Assembly: GCA_026706935.1 (NCBI GenBank)
Contig: JAPOXV010000019.1
Span: 434,001 to 498,000 of the forward strand
DNA length: 64,000 nucleotides
Direction of reading: 5' to 3'
Source: Gammaproteobacteria bacterium
GTDB lineage: Bacteria; Pseudomonadota; Gammaproteobacteria; Pseudomonadales; Azotimanducaceae
Shown: positions 17,922 through 26,468 of the stretch, piece after piece
How the letters are laid out: each line of letters begins with the position of its first letter
Numbering within the stretch: the first letter of the stretch is position 1
Made by a program: the position numbers and the translations under genes
Notes under the pieces: generated by a model
Databases searched by the model: none
Told to the model about the DNA's origin: nothing
Seen by the model: the letters and a program-made list of their open reading frames with translations, nothing else

Positions 17922-18572
17922 CTAATCTGACACCAAGTGAATTAGGTCACTACTTGGTTTAGGTTGATCTGTCGGGAATGCGCGACTTTGCCTTTGAGAG
18001 TCTGATGTCGGAATCGGCGATTGGCGTGTTTGTCCGTCAGAAGCTAAGTACAAATCCGATTGATTCGTCGGCGGAAGCCGCAAATCCGGTTCAACTGCTT
18101 GATTCGATTGCTCGTTCTCTGTAGCCACGAGCATCTTACTCTGCTCGCTAGGCTGACTGCTTTCGGCGGCGAGCGGTGCCTGGATGTTTTGAATAGGACT
18201 CTGCATCGTAACAAATAGCGAAACGGCCAGTACTACGGACGCCGCCATCGCCATACCACCAACAACCTTGGGTAAATGACGCTCTTTGAAACTAGCAAAG
18301 TCGATGACGATACCCGCGGCAGCACGTTGTGGTTTCTTAACTTCAAAACTCGCGTGAATGCGCTCCCACGGAAGCTGATTCTTGGCACCGACCTGCTCTC
18401 CGCGAAGCAATGCATTGATAGTGTGATGCCGTTCCCATTTTCTTTGCATTTCTGGCTCTTGCCCCAAATGCTCGATAAGCTCAGGGAAGTCATCTGCACT
18501 TAGTTCATTGTCGATTGCTGCAGATAAATCTTGATCCAAAAATTCGTTTGATTCGTGGCCACTTTGATCCAT
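17922..18572 (-). CDS. rseA: Anti-sigma-E factor RseA (MucA-like)
   Basis: Single-pass inner-membrane anti-sigma factor. It has 216 residues. The N-terminal cytoplasmic domain begins FLDQDLSAAIDNELS, typical of MucA/RseA, and contains the HHTINALLRGE segment. One transmembrane helix lies at about residues 103-123, and the periplasmic tail is Ser/Gln-rich. A strong Shine-Dalgarno (AGGAGG) stands 13 bases before the ATG. Unusually it is separated from rpoE by 358 bases that contain a sigma-E-type promoter. Confidence 0.9.
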   Translation of the reverse strand: MDQSGHESNEFLDQDLSAAIDNELSADDFPELIEHLGQEPEMQRKWERHHTINALLRGEQVGAKNQLPWERIHASFEVKKPQRAAAGIVIDFASFKERHLPKVVGGMAMAASVVLAVSLFVTMQSPIQNIQAPLAAESSQPSEQSKMLVATENEQSNQAVEPDLRLPPTNQSDLYLASDGQTRQSPIPTSDSQRQSRAFPTDQPKPSSDLIHLVSD

Positions 18573-18762
18573 GAGGACTATGAAAACCTCCTACTCTTTG
18601 CCTCTTGTCCGAAACAGCCTTGAAAAGTCATACATGACCAGTAGCACTTGAGCATTTGTCGAATGATTCGCAGTATCTTGAGCCTGACGAGTTTCGATCG
18701 TACGCTATGTTGGCATCCTTGCCGCACCAAGTGTCTGATTTGGATGGCTGTGGTTAAGCGTG

Positions 18763-18776
18763 ACGTTTCGAAACGT
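18763..18776. repeat. Perfect 14-base palindrome, possible operator
   Basis: ACGTTTCGAAACGT is a perfect inverted repeat. It overlaps the -10 position of a candidate minus-strand promoter whose -35 is TTGACA at 18794-18799 (16-base spacer to TACGTT). That placement is what a repressor operator would show, but the -10 is weak and the binding protein is unknown. Confidence 0.35.
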
Positions 18777-18877
18777 ACTTGTGGACTAACGATTGTCAAC
18801 GTTACTCACTCCAGTAGTGATCAAAGAAACGTCGACCATCAATATAAGTGCGAAAGAAACATTCACGCAATTTTCTA

Positions 18878-18905
18878 TTCGACATGAATTCCTTGCAAAA
18901 GTTCC
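18878..18905 (-). promoter_or_regulatory. Sigma-E-type promoter upstream of rseA
   Basis: On the minus strand the sequence reads GGAACTT, then 15 bases, then GTCGAA. This matches the E. coli sigma-E consensus (GGAACTT, 15-16 bases, GTCnAA) in both elements and in spacing. It begins 26 bases after the rpoE stop codon and points at rseA. It would make the anti-sigma gene directly inducible by its own target. Confidence 0.65.
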
Positions 18906-18930
18906 TCGCATTATTTACGTCTGTGGAGTC

Positions 18931-19608
18931 TTATTTCGCGTTTTGCTCGTATCCAGGCAAGTTTTCGAGGAGGAATTTGTCAATTCCTTGCCTCGCGCGA
19001 AATACGCGGGACCTAACGGTACCAACTGGTACGTTGGTGATTTCGGCAACTTGCTCGTAACTTAAGCCCGAGTTAACTACGAGTAATAAGGTCTGTTTTA
19101 GTTCGTCGTTGAGCGACGCGAGCGCACGATCAAGCGAGTCTTTCAGTTCTTCGTGCTCGAAATCGGACTGCGGTGAGCTCGTGGCGATCTCACTAAGATC
19201 GGTTGGATCCATTCCAGAGGACTGAGGGCGACGTTGTTCGTGTGCTTTGTAATTTAGCGCAGTGTTCTTCGCTACGGTGTGCAACCATGTGGAGAACTGG
19301 CTCTTCCCTCGAAAACCGCGTAGATTCTTGTTCACCTTAATGAACGTCTCTTGTACGACGTTTTCTGCATCTTCGGGTGAGTTCACGACACGCATCGCGA
19401 CATTAAATACAGTTGTGCGATGACGTGTGTAGAGTGCAGCGAACGCTAGTTCACGTTGCTTACCGCCATCATCCAGAATCCTATTGACCAGCTCGAGATC
19501 CGTCGTTTCCACAGGAGATTCATCCGTATTCCAGGCAACGGGTTCACTACGCGTGTCAGCGTGTGAGCCGGTCAGAGTAATCGTTGGATTATAAAAAGCG
19601 ACGCTCAA
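18931..19608 (-). CDS. rpoE: RNA polymerase sigma-E factor (ECF)
   Basis: Extracytoplasmic-function sigma factor for envelope stress, 225 residues. Region 2 is visible in FAALYTRHRTTVFNVAMRVV and VVQETFIKVNKNL. Region 4 is visible in LNDELKQTLLLVVNSGLSYEQVAEITNVPVGTVRSRVFRARQGI. An N-terminal extension of about 30 residues precedes region 2. It is divergent from nadB exactly as in E. coli, and precedes rseA on the same strand. No sigma-E-type promoter was found upstream of it. Confidence 0.93.
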   Translation of the reverse strand: MSVAFYNPTITLTGSHADTRSEPVAWNTDESPVETTDLELVNRILDDGGKQRELAFAALYTRHRTTVFNVAMRVVNSPEDAENVVQETFIKVNKNLRGFRGKSQFSTWLHTVAKNTALNYKAHEQRRPQSSGMDPTDLSEIATSSPQSDFEHEELKDSLDRALASLNDELKQTLLLVVNSGLSYEQVAEITNVPVGTVRSRVFRARQGIDKFLLENLPGYEQNAK

Positions 19609-19803
19609 TTGAAGACTCTAGCTGTTAGATCGTGTTGGTTTAGTTGCACACATTGACGCATCATTCCAGTTGATTAGACAGCGCGTTCCATGGCTAGTTT
19701 CAGCGCCGGATGCAAGTCACGATTTACCCTTTATCTGCTAAGCGTCCCCTGGTCAACTTCTCTGACAGCTTTTTACTGTACACGAGTATACATTTCCTGA
19801 TTC

Positions 19804-19809
19804 TATAAT
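19804..19809 (+). promoter_or_regulatory. Candidate -10 element for nadB
   Basis: A perfect TATAAT lies 32 bases before the nadB start. The -35 position at 17-base spacing reads CACGAG, which is poor, so this is only a partial promoter match. Confidence 0.35.
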
Positions 19810-19841
19810 CGAAGCGCTATTAGCCTATTTCAAGCGCACGA

Positions 19842-21476
19842 TTGATGACGCTCCGATACGAAACCGACGTACTCGTAATCGGCAGTGGTGCTGCCGGACT
19901 TGCGTCGGCGATCAATCTTCCACCGCACGTAAACGTGTTGGTGATATCGAAGGAAGATATGACCGCCGGATCGACGAACCGGGCGCAAGGCGGTATTGCG
20001 GCAGTTACCGACGAGGACGATTCGACTGATTCTCATTACACGGACACTCTAATGGCGGGCGCGGGTTTGTGCGACCCTAATGCTGTCCGATTCGTCGTAC
20101 AAAACGGCGCTTCAGCCGTGAATGACCTTATCGAGATGGGTCTTCAGTTTGACCGCCAGAAGTCGGAATTACATCGTACCAACGAAGGTGGGCACAGTCA
20201 CCGACGAGTTCTGCATGTGGCTGACGCTACAGGACGTGCAATTGCATCAACGCTCATAGAAGAAGCCAGAAATCGATCGAGTATCGAGTTTATGAACGAC
20301 CGTATCGCGGTTGAACTGATAACGCATCAAGCTGATGAAAAAGCAAAGCGTGTCGTTGGCGCGTACGTATATGACCCAAATACGGACCGTGTCGAGTGTA
20401 TCCGTGCAAGATCGGTTGTGCTCGCCACCGGTGGTGCGAGCAAGGTCTATCTATACACCAGTAATCCGGACACCTGCACCGGGGACGGTATCGCGATGGC
20501 GTGGCGCGCAGGTTGCCGACTGTCAAATATGGAATTCAATCAGTTCCATCCAACGTGTCTCTATCACCCAGAAGCAAGGTCGTTTCTGATATCGGAAGCG
20601 GTCCGTGGCGAAGGTGGGAAATTGCGCTTACCGGATGGATCTACCTTCATGCATCGCTTCGACAAGAGACAGGAACTAGCGTCACGCGATATCGTCGCAC
20701 GAGCGATTGACTACGAGATCAAACGACTCGGCATTGAGTGCGTTTACCTCGACTTGACTGATCTTTCGACGTCATCTATCGAAACGCATTTTCCGACGAT
20801 TCTGCAGCGATTGCTCGATATCGGTGTTGACATTCGAAAAGAACCGATACCAGTCGTTCCTGCCGCACACTATACGTGCGGTGGTGTACTCGTTGACCGC
20901 CACGGACGGACAGACGTTGATGCGCTCTACGCCGTCGGTGAAGTTGCATGTACCGGCGTTCATGGTGCGAATCGACTTGCAAGCAACTCACTTCTCGAAT
21001 GTCTCGTCTACGCGAAGTCGGTGGCTCATCACATTGCCGAATCGTTAGCTAACACACTCCCGTTAGAGTCCGATATCAAGGAGTGGGATGAATCCCGCGT
21101 AACGAACTCTGATGAGAACGTCGTTCTAACTCATAACTGGATGGAATTGCGCCGATTTATGTGGGACTACGTCGGGATCGTTCGCACTGACAATCGACTC
21201 GAACGCGCCGCGAATCGCATCAATCTACTCAAACGGGAGGTTCACGAGTTCTACTCACACTATCGCATCAACAGCGATTTGATCGAGCTGCGCAACCTCA
21301 TAAACGTTGCCGAAGCCATCGTCCGCGGGGCACAATGGCGTAAAGAATCACGCGGTTTGCACTACACACTGGACTATCCCGAACAGTTGCGAGATGCCCA
21401 ACCCAGTATTCAATATCCACCCGAGGATCCCTTAGACGTTCTTCAACCGGCCGTCGCGATCGTTCAAGGCACCTAG
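19842..21476 (+). CDS. nadB: L-aspartate oxidase
   Basis: Flavoenzyme oxidising L-aspartate to iminoaspartate, first step of NAD synthesis with NadA. It has 544 residues. The dinucleotide-binding VIGSGAAGLASA is at the N-terminus, followed by GSTNRAQGGIAAV, the covalent-flavin-free RGEGG segment (SEAVRGEGGKLR), and HGANRLASNSLLE. It is divergent from rpoE, a conserved arrangement. Its 3' end overlaps that of the next, convergent gene by 4 bases. Confidence 0.96.
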   Translation: MMTLRYETDVLVIGSGAAGLASAINLPPHVNVLVISKEDMTAGSTNRAQGGIAAVTDEDDSTDSHYTDTLMAGAGLCDPNAVRFVVQNGASAVNDLIEMGLQFDRQKSELHRTNEGGHSHRRVLHVADATGRAIASTLIEEARNRSSIEFMNDRIAVELITHQADEKAKRVVGAYVYDPNTDRVECIRARSVVLATGGASKVYLYTSNPDTCTGDGIAMAWRAGCRLSNMEFNQFHPTCLYHPEARSFLISEAVRGEGGKLRLPDGSTFMHRFDKRQELASRDIVARAIDYEIKRLGIECVYLDLTDLSTSSIETHFPTILQRLLDIGVDIRKEPIPVVPAAHYTCGGVLVDRHGRTDVDALYAVGEVACTGVHGANRLASNSLLECLVYAKSVAHHIAESLANTLPLESDIKEWDESRVTNSDENVVLTHNWMELRRFMWDYVGIVRTDNRLERAANRINLLKREVHEFYSHYRINSDLIELRNLINVAEAIVRGAQWRKESRGLHYTLDYPEQLRDAQPSIQYPPEDPLDVLQPAVAIVQGT

Positions 21477-21988
21477 TTAGAAAAGCACCAGTGCCACGGC
21501 TCGTAGATCACGCCATACGGATTGTCACGCGGATAGCTCAAATGAAATCCATGCGTTGGCGCATTTGCTACTAACCATGTAAATGCATCGGAATCTTCGA
21601 ACGCTTCTTCAACGGCTTCATATCCTGGCGTAGTTAGATCGAGAGCGCATCCACTATGGTGCTCACTAAATCCCGGTGCCGCAACTCTTGTCAAGATATC
21701 CTCGATTTTCTTGCCTGTCGCTAACTGACGTTGAATCACTTCAACTTGGTATTCCGCTGAGCGATACGCTGAAACCACCAGGAGTTCGATCGACGCCGCG
21801 CTAGCTGCTTCTCGCATACCCATCCAAGCAGCAGCCGCGTCTTCACGCAGACGCTGAGGTCGGCCATAGCAATCGAGACCGATATCGACGAGATTGCCCG
21901 GGGACGCGTGAAACCGCAGATTCGTCTTTTCTGCGTAATGCGGCGATATGCCTAGTTGCGCGTGGTAGTCACGTACTGTAGCGTCCAT
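21473..21988 (-). CDS. M15 family (VanY-like) D-Ala-D-Ala carboxypeptidase
   Basis: Zinc peptidase that trims peptidoglycan peptides, 171 residues. SEHHSGCALDL supplies the SxHxxGxAxD zinc motif and YEPWHW the ExxHW motif. VVSAYRSAEYQ is also typical of VanY. No signal peptide or membrane anchor is visible, so it may act in the cytoplasm on recycled peptides, or an upstream start was lost. It lies 17 bases downstream of the CoA-transferase gene on the same strand. Confidence 0.85.
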   Translation of the reverse strand: MDATVRDYHAQLGISPHYAEKTNLRFHASPGNLVDIGLDCYGRPQRLREDAAAAWMGMREAASAASIELLVVSAYRSAEYQVEVIQRQLATGKKIEDILTRVAAPGFSEHHSGCALDLTTPGYEAVEEAFEDSDAFTWLVANAPTHGFHLSYPRDNPYGVIYEPWHWCFSN

Positions 21989-22005
21989 GTCAACCTTTGA
22001 CCGAT

Positions 22006-23238
22006 TTAACTCGCCGCCGCCTCGATCTCCGTTCGCCCCAGTTCTTCGTTGCCGATCACATTTCGCCGATGTAAATCCGATACCTCTTCCAGCGACAAAT
22101 TAAGGTCCTGCTGTAAGACCTCATCCGTGTGTTCACCTAATAAAGGAGCGGCGACAGGTTCTACTGAACTCTTAGATAAACGTGAAGGCCAACCAAGAAT
22201 TCTTACGCGACCATGGTCTCTATGGTCGATTTCCTTTATGAAATCTCGTTCCAGCAAGTGCTCGTCTGTGAATAGTTCCGTCGTTTCATTTACTGGACTC
22301 GCACAAACGCCAGCTTCCGAAAATATCGTCGAAGCTTCCTGTTTCGTTTTCGTACGTGTCCACGTCGCGATCGTGTCAAACAATGCTTGGCGATTCTCGT
22401 GACGTATTCGGGGCGTCGCAAAGCGCTCGTCTTTCATCAATTCTGGTATACCAATCGCTAATCCGACAGCGTCCCACATGCGCTGATTCACAGCCATGAT
22501 GTAAACATAGTCATTCGGTCCACCCGGGCTACATGGATACATAGCCATAAACGGGTTTTCGCCGTTGGCGCTACGACGACTTGGTACGGTACCGAAACGG
22601 GTGCGTGATACCGCGGTTCGTAAGTAATAAGTCATTGCCTCTTGCATTGCCAATTCGATCAGCTGACCTTCGCCCGTGCGAAGACGCTGAACATACGCTG
22701 CCGTAATCGCTAATGCGGCTTGCATACCGGTCCCTGCATCGCCAGTCGTTGGTCCTGGTCGCATCGGCGGTCCGTCAGGATTACCTGTAATTGACATCGC
22801 GCCAGCTGCCGCTTGAGCGACCATATCCATACATTTGTAGTCGGCACGAGGTCCGCTTGTTCCAAAGCCCTTGATTCGAGCGTAGATGAGTTCGGGATTC
22901 TCACGCCGCATCACGTCGTAACCTATACCGAGTTTTTCGATGACTCCCGGACCATAGTTTTCCACAAACACATCGTAGTTACGAACCATCCTCAGCAGCA
23001 GTTCTCGTCCTTCAGGTTGACTGAGATCTAGTGTGACGCTCCGCTTATTACTATTCCAATTAACGAAGTACTCGGCGTCGATCGACTCACCACGCGCGCG
23101 ACCTCGACCTGGGTCCCCGATATCTGGTCGTTCTACCTTCACTACGTCTGCGCCTAGAAACGCAAGCGATTGAGTGCAGCAGGTACCTGCCTCGAATTGC
23201 GTCATGTCTAAGACACGCATACCATCAAGTGCGGTCAT
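22006..23238 (-). CDS. Family III (CaiB/BaiF) acyl-CoA transferase
   Basis: Moves CoA between carboxylic acids by a covalent Asp mechanism, 410 residues. LDMTQFEAGTCCTQSLAFLGADVVKVERP, RSVTLDLSQPEGRELLLRMV and ENYGPGVIEKLGIGYD are family hallmarks; the nucleophile region is TTGDAGTGMQAALAI. Substrate cannot be read from sequence. It is divergent from the pterin-synthase-like gene with a 91-base spacer. Confidence 0.9.
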   Translation of the reverse strand: MTALDGMRVLDMTQFEAGTCCTQSLAFLGADVVKVERPDIGDPGRGRARGESIDAEYFVNWNSNKRSVTLDLSQPEGRELLLRMVRNYDVFVENYGPGVIEKLGIGYDVMRRENPELIYARIKGFGTSGPRADYKCMDMVAQAAAGAMSITGNPDGPPMRPGPTTGDAGTGMQAALAITAAYVQRLRTGEGQLIELAMQEAMTYYLRTAVSRTRFGTVPSRRSANGENPFMAMYPCSPGGPNDYVYIMAVNQRMWDAVGLAIGIPELMKDERFATPRIRHENRQALFDTIATWTRTKTKQEASTIFSEAGVCASPVNETTELFTDEHLLERDFIKEIDHRDHGRVRILGWPSRLSKSSVEPVAAPLLGEHTDEVLQQDLNLSLEEVSDLHRRNVIGNEELGRTEIEAAAS

Positions 23239-23329
23239 CAGAAATCCCTTGGTTTGACATCGAAAATGTTAACGAGGAACGAGACCTCTTAACATTCCCA
23301 TCCGAATCAAATCCTGTAATCCGACCCGC

Positions 23330-23815
23330 GTGTCCAAAGTCGTTATCGAAGTGGTTCGTGAGTCGTTGCACTTCTCGGCCGCGCATTTCACGATCTTTTC
23401 CGCAACTGAAAGGGAAAACCTACACGGTCATAACTTTCAACTGAACGGAGTGTTCGAAGGAGATGTGAACGACGACGGGCTATGTTTCGACTACGGCGAA
23501 GTCAAAGACTTGCTTCAAGTACTGTGTGATGAACTGGATGAGCGGTTTTTAGTACCTGCTAACTCGCCTCATCTTCAGATTGAAACGTCTGACGGTCGAG
23601 CGCATGTATCGTTTAACGGCGAAACGATGTCATTGCCAGAACACGACGTTCTCGTCCTGCCTTTGCGAAACATCACCGTAGAAGAACTCGCTGGGTGGAT
23701 GGCTGATCGGCTCATTGCAGACGTGACTTTCCAAAATCTCGGGGTCACAAAAATGGAGCTTAGAGTCGCATCTGGATCCGGCCAATGGGGTGTCGTGTTG
23801 AGGGACTTATCCTGA
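23330..23815 (+). CDS. 6-pyruvoyl-tetrahydropterin synthase/QueD-like protein with altered catalytic triad
   Basis: PTPS/QueD-fold protein, 161 residues, GTG start. The zinc ligands are present: H19 in FSAAHF and H32/H34 in LHGHNF. Family features FDYGEVKDLL, TVEELAGWM and a late Glu are also present. The catalytic Cys that precedes HGH in QueD and PTPS is absent (TERENLHGH here), and the usual LDHxxLN is LDERFLV, which loses the catalytic His. Two of three triad residues are therefore replaced, so the reaction may differ from queuosine or biopterin synthesis. It heads a tight run with an SDR and a YhhQ-type transporter. Confidence 0.8.
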   Translation: MSKVVIEVVRESLHFSAAHFTIFSATERENLHGHNFQLNGVFEGDVNDDGLCFDYGEVKDLLQVLCDELDERFLVPANSPHLQIETSDGRAHVSFNGETMSLPEHDVLVLPLRNITVEELAGWMADRLIADVTFQNLGVTKMELRVASGSGQWGVVLRDLS

Positions 23816-24507
23816 AAGTCGTTGTCATCACGGGTGCAAGCGCTGGAATAGGTCTGGCTGCAACCTATAAGTTTGTTTCGTGCGGATACAAGATCGTCAA
23901 TCTCTCGCGCCGACCGTGTCCTAATCCTGAGGTTGTCAGTATTACAGCCGACCTTTCACAGCATGGATTTTTCGACGCTATCGGTGATGAGCTCACGTCA
24001 CACGTCGAAGGGGCAGAGATCCTTCACCTAATTCACAATGCGGCGCGATACCTTCATGATTCAGCGCTTGATACTTCAGATGAATCGCTTACCAGCGTTT
24101 TTCAAACCAATGTGGTTGCGCCAAATACACTAAATAGGCAACTACTGCCCTACATGAATCCGGGTTCTAGTATCGTGGTGGTCGGATCGACCTTAGCTGA
24201 AAAAGCAGTGTCCGGCTGTTTCTCGTACGCTACTTCAAAGCACGCGCAGGTCGGCTTGATGCGTGCGTTGTGTCAGGATCTCGTAGGGCGCGGTATCCAC
24301 ACCCTAATGGTCTGTCCAGGTTTCACGGACACTGAAATGCTGCGCGCACATGTACCGGATGAAGCGATGGATGATGTTGCCGCCATGTCTGCTTTCGGTC
24401 GACTGATCGAACCAGACGAGATCGCCGAAACCATTGTGTGGGCGACCGAAAATCCCGTACTAAATGGAAGCGTAATCCACGCCAATTTAGGACAAATCGA
24501 ACAGTAA
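23785..24507 (+). CDS. Short-chain dehydrogenase, possibly pterin-related
   Basis: SDR with VITGASAGIGLA near the N-terminus, HNAARY in place of NNAG, catalytic S in VVGST and the YATSK pair. Length suits sepiapterin or dihydromonapterin reductase-like enzymes, but specificity is unknown. Coordinates use the first ATG, which overlaps the upstream gene by 31 bases and has no Shine-Dalgarno. A better start may be CTG at 23812: AGGGA lies 6 bases upstream and CTGA overlaps the previous stop in the common 4-base manner, giving a 231-residue protein. Linkage to the PTPS-like gene suggests pterin reduction; this is inference. Confidence 0.8.
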   Translation: MGCRVEGLILKVVVITGASAGIGLAATYKFVSCGYKIVNLSRRPCPNPEVVSITADLSQHGFFDAIGDELTSHVEGAEILHLIHNAARYLHDSALDTSDESLTSVFQTNVVAPNTLNRQLLPYMNPGSSIVVVGSTLAEKAVSGCFSYATSKHAQVGLMRALCQDLVGRGIHTLMVCPGFTDTEMLRAHVPDEAMDDVAAMSAFGRLIEPDEIAETIVWATENPVLNGSVIHANLGQIEQ

Positions 24508-24524
24508 ACCTTTAAATACGAGAC

Positions 24525-25343
24525 ATGACCCAAACCTTTATTGAGCCGAATTACAGGCTTCGTCGACAACGCGTGTTCCTTCTTTTCAGCGGGATATTTC
24601 TTGGCACCTTAGGGGTGCTCAATATCCTCGGGGTAACACGGTTTCTCGACTTCTCTTTCTCATTCTTCGGTTTGTTTGAAGTTCCTATGTTGCTAGCGGT
24701 CGGTGTCTTGCCCTATCCGGTGACGTTTTTGTGCACGGACCTGATCAGTGAGCTTTACGGTCGTAAACGTGCAACCGACATGGTATTCGTCGGATTAGTG
24801 GTCAATATATGGATCGTGTTCTTCCTTTGGCTCGGTGGTGCGTTGCCCGGTACAGGCGTTGATCCGACAACCGGTGAGGTACTCATAGACGAAGCTGGTC
24901 GACAACCACTCTTCTTCGAGATTCAGCTCTTAACTTTTGGCACGGTAGCCGCATCAATGATCGCCTATCTCACTGCTCAGTACTGTGATGTACGTCTATT
25001 TCACTTTTGGAAGCGGATAACAAACGGGAAGTATCTCTGGATTCGAAACAACGGATCAACTGTGGTCAGTCAGCTTGTTGACACCGTCGCCGTTATTTTG
25101 ATCACGCATTACTATGCAAATGCACTACCAGTCAATCTGGACGAACCGATCGTCCAACAACTCCTCGTATTTATTTACTCGGGCTATGTATTCAAACTCA
25201 CCGTCGCGCTTGTAGACACCGGTCCGATCTATGCCGCTGTTTACTTCTTACGCCCATTCCTCGGATTGAAAAAAGGAGAGGAAATCGATCCTTCCGACTT
25301 CGCGGAAACACAAATGGTCGTGGACGTCGACGCGTCTTCTTGA
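24525..25343 (+). CDS. YhhQ/VUT-family membrane transporter (queuosine precursor type)
   Basis: Inner-membrane protein of the DUF165/VUT family, 272 residues with about six helices. The motif PYPVTFLCTDLISELYGRKRA matches the family signature (PLTFLxTDxxxExYGxKxA); IRNNGSTVVSQLVDTVAVILI is the second conserved block. YhhQ members import queuosine precursors such as preQ0/preQ1. It starts 17 bases after the SDR, so the three genes probably form an operon. The partner PTPS-like gene makes a pteridine or deazapurine substrate likely. Confidence 0.85.
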   Translation: MTQTFIEPNYRLRRQRVFLLFSGIFLGTLGVLNILGVTRFLDFSFSFFGLFEVPMLLAVGVLPYPVTFLCTDLISELYGRKRATDMVFVGLVVNIWIVFFLWLGGALPGTGVDPTTGEVLIDEAGRQPLFFEIQLLTFGTVAASMIAYLTAQYCDVRLFHFWKRITNGKYLWIRNNGSTVVSQLVDTVAVILITHYYANALPVNLDEPIVQQLLVFIYSGYVFKLTVALVDTGPIYAAVYFLRPFLGLKKGEEIDPSDFAETQMVVDVDASS

Positions 25344-25361
25344 GAATCACGATTGAACAAG

Positions 25362-26309
25362 TTAACTTTCTAAAGTCTCTGCTACGAGCGCGACCGATTT
25401 CTCGAGATCGGTTGACGGCAAACCGCCAACTCGTAATCGTGTCACAACAAGATGTGTGACACCCAAATCTTCTCGGTATTGCTGCACAACATCCCGCACA
25501 AAAGCAGGTTCACCGACAATCGACCAATCATCAATCGTTGTCTCTTGCTGCGTTCCATCAGCGCCTCGTGCCACGTTACGTGATTCTGCCTCAAGACGGC
25601 TTCGTACCTCCACAACTCGCTTCGCGTCTTGGGAGCAATACACCGTTCGCATGATGGGTACTTCCTCAGGGATTTCAAGATTGGCGTCGCGACATGCCGC
25701 CTCGTGAATTTCGAGATTCGAACACAGCCGCTCGATGGTCTCCATCGGCGACGCAATGTATGGACAGCCCAAAGACCCTGCTTGTTTTAAAGCGAGCGGT
25801 CCAAACGCTGCTACCCAGATCGGAGGATGTGGTTGCTGGAACGGCAACGGTGCGATAGTCGTCTTCGACTCTCCATCACCAACCTCGTTGCCAGCCCATG
25901 CATCCTTCATCACATCAAGACAGTTTTTTAAAAGGAGTCGCTTACGCGATCTCTCGACCCCAAACGCATCGAACAACTGTGGCGCATAGCCTCTACCAAT
26001 CCCGAGTGTGAGCCGACCGCCAGAGAGCTGGTCCAGAACGGCTACCTGTTCTGCTGCAAGTAGAGGTTGTCTTAACGGCAACAGATAAGAAGTCGTACCT
26101 AGTCTAATCTTGGTTGTAAGAGCGGCAACACTCGCGAGGAGCAATAAGGGATCGGGGATCGCACTTCCACGCGTGAAGTGGTGTTCAGGCAACCAAAACG
26201 ATTGGTAACCCCACGATTCGCCAAGTTGGGCTTGACGCCCTAGCGATTGCGCCGTGTGCGTGTCACGAAGCGACCACGGGGTCATCCCTAAATGCAATGG
26301 CTTCGCCAT
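25362..26309 (-). CDS. LLM-class (luciferase-like) flavin-dependent oxidoreductase
   Basis: F420- or FMN-dependent monooxygenase of the bacterial luciferase superfamily, 315 residues. FWLPEHHFTRGSAIPDPLLLLASVAALTTKIRLGT and LDQLSGGRLTLGIGRGY are the family signatures. The cofactor cannot be decided from sequence; the EHHF segment resembles FMN-type alkane/luciferase-like members. It is convergent with the transporter gene and divergent from the PhyH gene. Confidence 0.88.
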   Translation of the reverse strand: MAKPLHLGMTPWSLRDTHTAQSLGRQAQLGESWGYQSFWLPEHHFTRGSAIPDPLLLLASVAALTTKIRLGTTSYLLPLRQPLLAAEQVAVLDQLSGGRLTLGIGRGYAPQLFDAFGVERSRKRLLLKNCLDVMKDAWAGNEVGDGESKTTIAPLPFQQPHPPIWVAAFGPLALKQAGSLGCPYIASPMETIERLCSNLEIHEAACRDANLEIPEEVPIMRTVYCSQDAKRVVEVRSRLEAESRNVARGADGTQQETTIDDWSIVGEPAFVRDVVQQYREDLGVTHLVVTRLRVGGLPSTDLEKSVALVAETLES

Positions 26310-26468
26310 ATTCAGTGACTATTCTGCGATGTGTCTCATTATGAACAACGCGGCGAGGACGGCTTACGTGAACTTTCATATCGATGTCCACTGAACAATC
26401 CTTGACGCAACAGCCAACCGCTAAACGGTAAACTTGCGCAGTCCGTTTTTTCTATGTCCTGTCATTGA

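Larger units (their letters stand above)
18573..18930 (-). other. Long rpoE-rseA spacer (5' leader of rseA or small-RNA site)
   Basis: A 358-base stretch with no convincing gene. On the minus strand it contains a sigma-E-type promoter near its upstream end, a TTGACA hexamer, and a perfect 14-base palindrome. A transcript from the first promoter would have a leader of roughly 300 bases before rseA. No terminator was found inside, so a leader is more likely than a separate small RNA, but both remain possible. Confidence 0.5.

Noticed and set aside
18578-18799. 73-codon minus-strand frame between rpoE and rseA
   Set aside because: Composition looks random and it overlaps the palindrome and leader; no family features.
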